A stretch of 9,911 bases of DNA from an uncultured Ignavibacteria bacterium (GTDB lineage Bacteria > Bacteroidota > Ignavibacteria > Tepidaquicellales > Tepidaquicellaceae): contig CALEVL010000278.1 of the NCBI GenBank assembly GCA_937924675.1, positions 1 through 9,911 on the forward strand. The letters run 5' to 3'. The first letter of the stretch is position 1. Every line of letters begins with the position of its first letter. Positions 1 to 6,521 of this stretch are shown here, piece after piece. Made by a program: the position numbers and the translations under genes. Below the pieces are notes generated by a model that was not told the origin of the DNA, did no database searches, and saw only the letters and a program-made list of their open reading frames with translations.

Positions 1-23
1 GCCGGGTAAACCTGCCCGAAGAA

Positions 24-55
24 TACTGAACTTCAACACTTTACGCAGGCGGGCG
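24..55 (+). repeat. Dispersed GC-rich repeat, left outer copy
   Basis: The 22 bases at 34-55 (beginning CAACACTTTACGCAGG) occur exactly, in inverse complement, at 9880-9901. The flanking TACTGAA at 24-30 is also matched by TTCAGTA at 9905-9911. The same core, in diverged form (AACACTCTATGCGGGCAGGC), is found at 226-245 and, inverted, near 3715-3736. This makes it a member of a repeat family and not a chance match. Its function is unknown; such elements resemble REP/MITE-type intergenic repeats. Confidence 0.7.
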
Positions 56-117
56 TGAAATTCCTGTTTGACGAACACGACAGCGCTCTTCTGTCGTGTG
101 AGGAGTTGAAATTCACG
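54..117. repeat. Long imperfect hairpin with a perfect 9-bp inner stem
   Basis: ACACGACAG at 75-83 pairs perfectly with CTGTCGTGT at 91-99 around a 7-nt loop. Outside it, CGTGAA (54-59) can pair with TTCACG (112-117). Alternatively GAACTTCAAC (28-37) can pair with GTTGAAATTC (105-114), with one mismatch. The inner stem is strong on either strand. There is no T-run after it, so it is not a standard intrinsic terminator. It may be part of the neighbouring dispersed repeat. Confidence 0.6.
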
Positions 118-189
118 TAGCCAAAGCGAGCAATTTTAGGCCTGTCTGCCGTTGTTTTCGAGTAAATATTGAAGCATTAATAGCCAGGC

Positions 190-262
190 AGGCAATTAGG
201 ATGCAGCCTGCAGCGCTAATTCATGAACACTCTATGCGGGCAGGCATGCGCAGGAGTGACAA
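190..262 (-). repeat. Dispersed palindromic repeat, second copy (inverted relative to 3679 copy)
   Basis: The 28 bases at 222-249 match the inverse complement of 3711-3738 at 26 of 28 positions. The match continues beyond the core. Read on the minus strand, this copy begins TTGTCACTCCTGCGCA (262-247), and the copy at 3679 begins TTGTCATTCCCGCGCA. On the other side, GCGCTGCAGGCTGC resembles GTGCTGCAAGCCAGC. The 3679 copy has about 19 extra bases that complete a perfect palindrome; these are missing here. Confidence 0.7.
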
Positions 263-487
263 TTTCGCCTGGTTGAATATTCTCAAAGTGATCAGTTTTT
301 TGTAAGTAAGAGTCTGGTTTTGAGCCAACCTCCTTTGCAAGGGGGGTGCTTCCCATATCTTTTTGCTCACATCAAAGCCGACTCAATGTCTTGAATTAGT
401 TATACCAATTGCTAATATTGTTTAAGCAAAGCAATAAATTCAAACATAAGATTACCCCAAAGATCTTAGCAATAAGATTTCATAGTT

Positions 488-507
488 AAGTCTTCTTCGG
501 AAGATTT
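488..507 (+). promoter_or_regulatory. Leader hairpin with a cUUCGg tetraloop
   Basis: TCTTC (491-495) and GAAGA (500-504) enclose TTCG, and a C-G pair closes the loop. On the plus-strand transcript this is the extra-stable cUUCGg tetraloop. The stem extends to AAG/TTT with one G-U pair, eight pairs in all. It lies about 100 bases before the start codon at 605. It could be a 5' UTR structure of that gene or the end of an upstream transcript. The T-content downstream (TTTATTC) is too low for a confident terminator call. Confidence 0.45.
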
Positions 508-561
508 ATTCAGTTACTCAAATCCCCAAAGCAAGTTTCAAATCAACAAATTCATTCAGCT

Positions 562-580
562 CCATTCCTGAATGGAATGG
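562..580 (+). promoter_or_regulatory. Hairpin just upstream of the beta-helix gene start
   Basis: CCATTCC (562-568) and GGAATGG (574-580) form a perfect 7-bp stem with a 5-nt loop, ending 24 bases before the ATG at 605. If transcribed, it sits in the 5' UTR close to the ribosome landing zone and could affect translation or mRNA stability. Function is inferred from position only. Confidence 0.35.
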
Positions 581-604
581 AAAATCTAAATTCATTTTCG
601 GGAT

Positions 605-3580
605 ATGAGAAAATTCTGCACTCTTCTGTTGTGTTTAATTTCTATTTCAATCTTCACCAATTCAATTGTTGTCTCAGCTGTTTACTATGTTGATGCAAAC
701 GGAAGTGACTCCAATGACGGACTGTCAACTTCCACTCCCTGGAAGACGATCGCTAAAGTGAATTCGATGATGCCGTCTGTTACTGCAGGCACTCAGATTC
801 TATTCAAGAGAGGCGATACTTTTTACGGTATGATCATGGCTACAAAGTCGGGAACAACAGGCAATGAGATTGTATTCGGAAGTTACGGCACGGGAAATCT
901 GCCTGTGATTACCGGAACTAAACTGCTTACGGGTTGGACTGTTTACTCCGGGAATATTTACTCTGTAAACTGTACTGATACTGTCTCAAATATTTATGCA
1001 AACGGCAAACTCATGACCATTGCAAGATTTCCCAATTCGAGATTTCTTAAGACTGACTATGCTAATTCTACAGTTGCTTTCGATGATGCAGAACTTACAC
1101 AATCTTCCGGCTACTGGAATCAGGCAAATTGCAGAGTGCGCTCATCCAACTGGTGTTATGAATCGCGCACCGTTACAGGTTTTAGTGCAGGACACGTAAC
1201 TCTTTCTTCCGCAACTCAAAACATGATCTATCCGAAAGCAGGATATTATTTCGATAACCGACTTAACCTTCTTGATACTGCTAATGAGTGGTTCTATGAC
1301 AAACCGGCCGGGAAAATTTATTTCTATGCTCCGGGAGGAGTTGATCCGAATATGATTCAGGTTGAAGCCGTCATCACAAAGTATGGCTTTCTGCTTGTCA
1401 ATAATGCCAACAATGTGATCATACAGGATCTGAAATTTACAGCTTTCAGAGACAATTGCGTGGAACTTTATACTGCACATAATATAAGAGTCCAAAGATG
1501 CATTATGGCTAAAGCAGGTAAGAGCGGTTTGCGGATCAACGGGAGCAACAATGTAGTTGACAATAACACAATAGAAGATAACCTCAACACAGGCATTACA
1601 GGAGTGTTTACGAATTGTACTGTTTCAAATAATCTCATAAACCGTACTGCCTTGGTACCGGGCTACGGAGAGAATGCATGGGGCAGTCATGGAATACAGT
1701 TTTACCTTGCCACAGGCACTGTCTGCACGGACAATGTAATTGACAGTTCCGGATATACAGGTCTGCTGGTAACCAAAAACATGCTGGTGAAAAACAATTA
1801 CGTAAGTAATTCATGCATGACTCTGAATGACGGAGGAGGAATTGATATTGACGATGCAGATGGTATGCAGGTACTCGACAATGTTATAGTAAATTCATTT
1901 GGAAATGTTGAGTCCTCTTATTCACCGATAAGTTATGCAAACGGAATCTACTTTGCTTCAAGTGTAACCAAAAATGTTCTTATCAAAGGAAACACAATTG
2001 CGAACAATGGATACGTCGGAATTAATGTTGACAATAAAGCTACATCTGTCAACAATCAGATAATCAATAATGTACTTTACAACAATGCATACTCCCAGAT
2101 AGTGATGACAGATTATTCATCAACTTCATACACACCTTCATACAGTAATATTGTCAAGGGAAATCTAATGTACTGCCTCAGTTTTTTGCAGACTTGCATG
2201 GAGCATCAAATGTTTAAGTCGCCAACCTTCAGTGACTTTGGAACATTTGACAGCAACTACTACTGCAATCCATATACAGAACACATTATGAGAAGGTCCA
2301 TGGTTTACGGCACATACAATACAAAATATTATACTCTGTCATCCTGGAAGGATTTGTTTAATGAAGATCTGACATCCGGAACAAGTTCATTTGTATTTGA
2401 TCAGTACAGAGTGCTGGATACACTAAGCTCCAATATGATCCTCAACTCTCGATTTGCTACAGATCTTACTAACTGGTCAACTACCCCTTCAGCAGGCTCA
2501 ACTATTGTGCACAACATAAATCCTATGCTTGACACCGGTTGCATGAAAATACGATGGAATGGAAGTGGCGGACCGCAGGGATTGACTTCATGCAATTATC
2601 TGACACTTACAAAGAACAACTATTATTTCTTAAGTTTCGATTATGCCGGTGATTACAAAGGAGACTTGAGTGTATTCGGAAGACCCAATGCAGGAGCAAG
2701 TCCGTTCCTCTTTGCAAGAAGATATCTGGCTGTTGAAAACTTCAGAAAGAAACAGTCGTTTGTTTTTAAGCCAGATACAACTGAAACCCAGGCGAGAGTA
2801 ACATTCTCAATGGTTTTGCCGGATACTACAGCATACGTTGACAACGCATATCTGTATCGCGTCAATGTGGAAAGAATTGATTCAACAATAAAAAACAGAC
2901 TATTCTATAATCCTACAAATTCTGTACAGGTCTACTCACTTAATGGAATCCCATACAAAAGCCCTGACGGCACACCTGTATCAGGAAGCATAGTATTGCA
3001 GCCGTTCACTTCAAAAATTTTGGTCAATGAATCCAATGTGCTCCAAAAACATCTATCACTCAGAGTGCTCATAGAGGGATTCTATGAACCTGTTTCCGGC
3101 ATCATGAAGGAAGATACTGTTAAGATCTATCTGAGGAACTCAGCTTCGCCATACAACAAAATTGATTCAGCAATATCTGTGATTGACAGTACTGGGTACG
3201 GAGATTATTATTTTGGGAATGCTGTAAATGGCGTCAATTATTTCATTTCGCTTGAGCACCGTAATTCACTTGAGACATGGAGCAGCAATGCTATCAGTTT
3301 CACAACTAATGAAGCAACTTATGATTTCACAAATGCCGTCACTAAAGCATTTGGAAACAACATGATTCTTTCCGGTAGCAAGTACTGCATATACAGCGGT
3401 GATGTAAATCAGGATAAATCAATAGATGCTACTGATGTAAGCAACATTGCCAATGATGCTTCAAACTATGTCCAGGGATTTGCTGATTCAGACATCAACT
3501 ATGACGGCATTGTTGACGGAACGGATTTTCTCATTGCAAACAACAATGCGGAGAATTATGTGATTGCGTTAAGGCCGTAA
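605..3580 (+). CDS. Secreted right-handed parallel beta-helix protein with dockerin-like C-terminal module
   Basis: A 991-residue exported protein, probably acting on or binding polysaccharide. A signal peptide covers residues 1-25 (MRKF, hydrophobic core, cleavage after VVSA). YYVDANGSDSNDGLS at 27-41 is the usual opening of bacterial secreted beta-helix proteins. About 100-260 is a less regular insertion, and 260-505 contains the NNV/DN/NN-rich coils of a parallel beta-helix, including NDGGGID at 408-414. Residues 608-755 (SNMILNSRF...AYVDNAYL) look like a jelly-roll carbohydrate-binding domain of the CBM4/9 type. About 760-808 is a small beta-rich cap. Residues 817-991 form a module ending in two dockerin-type calcium loops (932-944 and 962-974), also present in the protein at 8337-9392. 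The helix is typical of pectate-lyase-like enzymes, but I cannot identify catalytic residues, so substrate and activity stay open. There is no T9SS tail. The ATG is chosen for the signal peptide; no clear Shine-Dalgarno precedes it. It converges with the gene at 4132. Confidence 0.9.
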   Translation: MRKFCTLLLCLISISIFTNSIVVSAVYYVDANGSDSNDGLSTSTPWKTIAKVNSMMPSVTAGTQILFKRGDTFYGMIMATKSGTTGNEIVFGSYGTGNLPVITGTKLLTGWTVYSGNIYSVNCTDTVSNIYANGKLMTIARFPNSRFLKTDYANSTVAFDDAELTQSSGYWNQANCRVRSSNWCYESRTVTGFSAGHVTLSSATQNMIYPKAGYYFDNRLNLLDTANEWFYDKPAGKIYFYAPGGVDPNMIQVEAVITKYGFLLVNNANNVIIQDLKFTAFRDNCVELYTAHNIRVQRCIMAKAGKSGLRINGSNNVVDNNTIEDNLNTGITGVFTNCTVSNNLINRTALVPGYGENAWGSHGIQFYLATGTVCTDNVIDSSGYTGLLVTKNMLVKNNYVSNSCMTLNDGGGIDIDDADGMQVLDNVIVNSFGNVESSYSPISYANGIYFASSVTKNVLIKGNTIANNGYVGINVDNKATSVNNQIINNVLYNNAYSQIVMTDYSSTSYTPSYSNIVKGNLMYCLSFLQTCMEHQMFKSPTFSDFGTFDSNYYCNPYTEHIMRRSMVYGTYNTKYYTLSSWKDLFNEDLTSGTSSFVFDQYRVLDTLSSNMILNSRFATDLTNWSTTPSAGSTIVHNINPMLDTGCMKIRWNGSGGPQGLTSCNYLTLTKNNYYFLSFDYAGDYKGDLSVFGRPNAGASPFLFARRYLAVENFRKKQSFVFKPDTTETQARVTFSMVLPDTTAYVDNAYLYRVNVERIDSTIKNRLFYNPTNSVQVYSLNGIPYKSPDGTPVSGSIVLQPFTSKILVNESNVLQKHLSLRVLIEGFYEPVSGIMKEDTVKIYLRNSASPYNKIDSAISVIDSTGYGDYYFGNAVNGVNYFISLEHRNSLETWSSNAISFTTNEATYDFTNAVTKAFGNNMILSGSKYCIYSGDVNQDKSIDATDVSNIANDASNYVQGFADSDINYDGIVDGTDFLIANNNAENYVIALRP

Positions 3581-3678
3581 GGTTAATTCCGGGAGATGTT
3601 TGTCACTGTGAGTTTCAACATTTGGGTTTTCTACATATGGATTTTCACTCATTTTTTAGATTGTCATTCATTATGAAC

Positions 3679-3904
3679 TTGTCATTCCCGCGCACGTCCC
3701 TGACGGGCAGGCATGCCTGCCCGTAGAGAGTGTTCATGTTTCAGTGCTGCAAGCCAGCCTGCTGCAGGCAGGCGGGAAGGATCCATAAAGCAGATGAAGT
3801 GGCAAAGTGGAAATTCTGCATAGAGTTTTCAACTTCGATAACAGTGGATATGTTTATATATGGATTCTTCGCGGAGCCTGCCCCTCTGGGGCTCAGAATG
3901 ACAA
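3679..3904 (+). repeat. Composite palindromic element bounded by TTGTCATTC / GAATGACAA
   Basis: A perfect 9-bp terminal inverted repeat (3679-3687 and 3896-3904) encloses 208 bases with no plausible gene. Inside are a perfect 22-bp palindrome (3703-3724), a GCCTGCTGCAGGC hairpin (3753-3765), and a hairpin near 3874-3894 in which CCCC faces GGGG across TCT. The left part (3679-3760) is an inverted copy of 190-262. Shape and size resemble a non-autonomous MITE-like element, but no target-site duplication is evident to me, and it may be two abutting repeats. Confidence 0.55.
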
Positions 3905-3981
3905 GAATTGTTGTGTTGTATTTTTTCAAAATGCTAACGTACTTAGAATCAAAGCAGTCAATAAAATCAGAGAAACGCCGG

Positions 3982-4029
3982 TTGTCATTCCTGCAAATAC
4001 CTGCCCGTCAAGGACGGGCTCAGGGATGA
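3982..4029 (+). repeat. Short TTGTCATTCC-type palindromic repeat
   Basis: It begins TTGTCATTCCTGC like the element at 3679. GCCCGTC (4003-4009) and GACGGGC (4013-4019) form a perfect 7-bp stem around AAG. The outer arms CATTCCTG and CAGGGATG pair at 7 of 8 positions. It is a second, shorter member of the same repeat class in the convergent spacer between the two genes. Confidence 0.55.
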
Positions 4030-4070
4030 TATATTGGGTTTACATCAATGGATGATGTCAAGTTCAATAA

Positions 4071-4103
4071 CAAAAAAGCCGCGAAGAAAAATCTCCGCGG
4101 CTT
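4071..4103 (-). terminator. Rho-independent terminator of the choice-of-anchor-J/T9SS gene
   Basis: On the minus strand, AAGCCGCG (4103-4096), a 12-nt loop and CGCGGCTT (4083-4076) form a perfect 8-bp GC-rich stem. It runs straight into a T6 tract (4077-4072). It lies 28 bases past the stop codon at 4132, where a terminator is expected. On the plus strand the same stem is followed, after a few bases, by GTTTTTG, so it might also weakly stop transcripts from the convergent gene at 605. Confidence 0.85.
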
Positions 4104-4131
4104 ACCGGGTTTTTGTAATTCTGTTTTCTTC

Positions 4132-5397
4132 TTACTTCACTAACGAAAGTTTCTTTGTTTGAACAAAGTTTCCTGATGTAAGTGTGTAGAAGTAAATTCC
4201 GCTCGAAAGATCCGAAGCATTCAGACTCACTGAATAATATCCTGCCTCTTTAGTTTCATTAACAAGTGATCTTACTTCTCTTCCGTTAAGGTCATATAAT
4301 GAAAGCGTAACCTTTCCCGGAGCAGAGATCTGATAGTTAATGGTTGTGCTTGGATTGAATGGATTCGGATAATTCTGTGAAAGACTGAATTCAGAAGGAA
4401 CGCCGATCACAACTTCATTGCTGAGATTATGATATTCATAGTTGCCGTTGAAATCAACTTGTTTCAGTCTGTAGTTGTAGGTTCCTGATGCAAGTCCTCT
4501 GTCTGTGAAGGAATAATTTCTCACTTCTGTTGTTGTTCCGTTGCCGTTAACTGTTCCAACTTTGCTCCATACGCCGTTTGAACTTCTTTCAATATCAAAA
4601 CGTGAATTATTTGTTTCGCTTGAAGTTGACCAGTTGAGTGTTACAGTGCTGTTTGAGATAACCGATGTGAAGCTTGACAACTCTACCGGCAGCGGTTGAT
4701 CTCTTGATACAACCAAGGCATCAATACCGGCATAGTTGCTGTTATCCCCAAACGGACCACCATCAACCATTGCATATCTGATGGCAAATCTTGCCGTGAT
4801 TCCTGATGAAGGTGCTGCAAATCCTCTCAATCCCCATGAATCATCATCTGTATTAAGGAATCTGCCGAGTTCAACCCAGTTAGCATCTTCAGGCAATGAA
4901 CTTCCGGTAGGATTATACATTACTCTCATTGAATCCGGGAATGGATTGTCTTCAACTGATCTCTCACGGAAGAAAACTGAATCTCCGGCCACTACATTAA
5001 GCGGAGGTAATACGAGCCAGTTGTCAATGTCATTTGCTCCGGTTGTTGATTGATAATTTGATGCCACATATCCCGTTGGCGGACCGTTGAAAGCTGCAAA
5101 AACGGTAGCGTTTCCCTGAAACCAAATAGCAGCTGCTCCAGGAGGACCTCCTCTTCTGTATATGTCATATCCTCTTCCAATCAGAGCAGTGGTATCATTT
5201 GCTCCGTCAAAATCATCTGTATAATATGGAAAACCGGTAACAACTGACGGATTATTGTTGTCAGTTACTACCGGCTCATTTGATACTGATTTGTTTGAAT
5301 AGCTTCTTGCACCGTGGTTTGGATTGTCAGTTGTTGAGAATCCCAACAAGACACCAAAAGAGAGAACTGCTAACAGAAAGTAATTTACCCTTTTCAT
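4132..5397 (-). CDS. Secreted choice-of-anchor-J-like protein with T9SS type A sorting domain
   Basis: A 421-residue exported protein. Residues 1-20 are a signal peptide (MKRVNYFLLAVLSFGVLLGF). About 58-231 resembles the choice-of-anchor J / cleaved-adhesin beta-sandwich: DDFDG at 61-65, DNWLVLPPLNVVAGDSVFF near 125-143, and FAIRYAMVDGG...AGIDALVV at the end. About 236-335 is a fibronectin-III-like beta domain (LNWSTSSETNNSRFDIERS). Residues 336-421 are the complete C-terminal sorting signal of the type IX secretion system: QNYPNPFNPSTTINY, then LYDLNGREV, then SGIYFYTL, ending KKLSLVK. Substrates with this tail cross the outer membrane through T9SS and are released or anchored on the surface. 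The specific role (adhesin, glycan binding or other) cannot be read from the sequence. It has its own terminator at 4071-4103. No Shine-Dalgarno is visible before the ATG (AAAACTGAAAAA), which is usual in this lineage. Confidence 0.92.
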   Translation of the reverse strand: MKRVNYFLLAVLSFGVLLGFSTTDNPNHGARSYSNKSVSNEPVVTDNNNPSVVTGFPYYTDDFDGANDTTALIGRGYDIYRRGGPPGAAAIWFQGNATVFAAFNGPPTGYVASNYQSTTGANDIDNWLVLPPLNVVAGDSVFFRERSVEDNPFPDSMRVMYNPTGSSLPEDANWVELGRFLNTDDDSWGLRGFAAPSSGITARFAIRYAMVDGGPFGDNSNYAGIDALVVSRDQPLPVELSSFTSVISNSTVTLNWSTSSETNNSRFDIERSSNGVWSKVGTVNGNGTTTEVRNYSFTDRGLASGTYNYRLKQVDFNGNYEYHNLSNEVVIGVPSEFSLSQNYPNPFNPSTTINYQISAPGKVTLSLYDLNGREVRSLVNETKEAGYYSVSLNASDLSSGIYFYTLTSGNFVQTKKLSLVK

Positions 5398-5808
5398 TTT
5401 TTCAGTTTTAATTTTGTAAAATGTTCTTGAAAAGAATTACTTGTAACCCGGATGAATAGCATTGTTAAAGACTTGTAAAACGGAGCAACGATCGAGTATT
5501 GATTTTGCCTCCTTTTTAGGATTGAGATTTTGGGGAGTGTGAAGTTAGTAATTCAGTTCTTCGATTCAAATGGTATTTTGATATCCATTAGAATATTTAG
5601 ATTCCTTCTGTTTAGTTGAGAGAATAGTTGACAAAGAGAATTGTTTTTTTAGCTGTGTTAAGCAACGCTACTCGATCTCTTGCAATTTTCTGTGTCAATC
5701 TGTCCGGAAAGGATGCAGGGATCTACAAGTAATGAAGACTCTAATCAGTAGATCTCCGCCTGCAACTGGCAGGTCAGCATTTCCGAAGGGACGGCTTCGA
5801 CGCAACTC
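5398..5808. other. Non-coding region with a hairpin cluster
   Basis: This region lies upstream of the minus-strand gene at 5397 and should hold its promoter, but I see no clear hexamers. The part from 5720 to 5799 holds three consecutive hairpins: GATCTAC/GTAGATC (5720-5726 and 5748-5754), CCTGC/GCAGG (5759-5763 and 5769-5773), and CGAAG/CTTCG (5784-5788 and 5795-5799). They sit directly beyond the 3' end of the broken gene at 5809-6184 and may have been its downstream structure or a dispersed repeat. Confidence 0.45.
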
Positions 5809-6184
5809 TCATCTCATGTTCACCAACGACAACAACGTATGCCCCATTCCCATAGATTTCTTGTTTCTTCCTCTCGACATCTTGTTTACACTCACTGTAT
5901 ATACAAACTGTCCTTTCATCATAGTATTTCTTGTGAGTTCTTGTCTGTAAGTGCCTGGCAAGATCGGCAGAGAGGGAGCTTCGGCATTGATTTCCTGAAC
6001 AAGAGCGATGCCCGTAGAATCCAAATCCTATATCATAAACTCTGAAGTCGGCTTTTCTCAATCCCGTAACAGGCTGACCTTCAGAATCCTTTACACGAAC
6101 TCAGATAAATTGCTGACTCAATAAAGTCCCGTCCGCGGCAACCTCCCAAGTGCATTCTGCCGACAAGAAAAGTTTTTCTTCCAT
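5809..6184 (-). pseudogene. Broken small gene for a beta-sandwich-like protein (one stop, one frameshift)
   Basis: On the minus strand an ATG at 6184 opens 27 codons (MEEKLFLSAECTWEVAADGT...) that end at an in-frame TGA (6103-6101). The same frame continues with VRVKDSEGQPVTGLRKADF and then RVYDI. Near 6025-6035 the meaningful frame shifts by one, continuing DLDSTGIALVQEINAEAPSL, PGTYRQELTRN, KGQFVYTVSV and GHTLLSLVNMR to a stop at 5809. Joined, this gives about 125 residues. The pattern V.V.D..G.PV.GL...DF followed by PGTY and KGQFVYTV is typical of extracellular beta-sandwich domains, such as those beside VWA-type domains. No frame alone looks like a gene. The exact family is not recognised. 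A sequencing error could explain one lesion but less easily both. Confidence 0.55.
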
Positions 6185-6521
6185 GATGTTTAAATTTTGC
6201 TTAAACGAAATTAACTATTAGAATCGATAATATAAATTAATGCGAAATATTCTTTGCGCTTCAATTGTACATCCTTCCAAAACGATTCTACAATTTTAAA
6301 TTTCTTTCGAAAGCAAGCTGGAACATTCGGAATTTTTCAATGAGATAAAGAGCCAGTGAAATTTCAAATGAAACTTTTCTACACATGTTCTTATGAATGA
6401 TTTTCAAAATGTCTTTGAAGCTTTTAATTTCGAGTTAAATCGGTATTTTCTTAGTCTTATTACACAGTAAACAGTTTTTCTTGTTATTATTAATTAGTTA
6501 CTGAACTTAATTTTCCTAGGT
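6185..6521. other. AT-rich spacer before the membrane-protein gene
   Basis: No gene is seen. The stretch separates the broken minus-strand gene from the plus-strand gene at 6522, so promoters for both would lie here. No convincing hexamers or operator is visible. It includes TCCAAAACG at 6276-6284, a motif that recurs at 7986 and 9726. Confidence 0.4.

Larger units (their letters stand above)
1..604. other. Non-coding region with palindromic repeats, upstream of the beta-helix gene
   Basis: I find no convincing reading frame here. The first 360 bases are GC-rich and hold several inverted repeats, annotated separately: 24-117, 190-262 and a hairpin at 328-347. In the last, ACCTCCTT faces AAGGGGGGT across a TGC loop with one bulge and one wobble pair. 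The remainder, about 360-604, is AT-rich and looks like the leader or promoter region of the gene at 605. It contains two compact hairpins at 488-507 and 562-580. No promoter hexamers stand out clearly. Confidence 0.6.

Noticed and set aside
28..114. Integron attC site suggested by GAACTTCAAC / GTTGAAATTC arms around a hairpin
   Set aside because: The arms do not fit RYYYAAC and GTTRRRY, no second pair of boxes is present, and there is no integrase or cassette array.
1142..1495. A 117-codon minus-strand frame inside the beta-helix gene
   Set aside because: It lies wholly antisense to a well-supported coding sequence and has no protein-like pattern.
3730..4029. A 99-codon plus-strand reading frame in the convergent spacer
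   Set aside because: It runs through palindromic repeats, has repeat-derived Cys/Pro/Arg-rich composition and no recognisable domain. The two shorter frames overlapping it (3741-3929 and 3807-4055) fail for the same reason.
4736..5053. A 105-codon plus-strand frame inside the T9SS gene
   Set aside because: It is antisense to a clearly coding region; the composition follows from the complement of that gene.
5732..6045. Two plus-strand frames (5732-5950 and 5839-6045) opposite the broken gene
   Set aside because: The opposite strand gives much more protein-like sequence once the frameshift is allowed; these frames show no domain or ribosome site.
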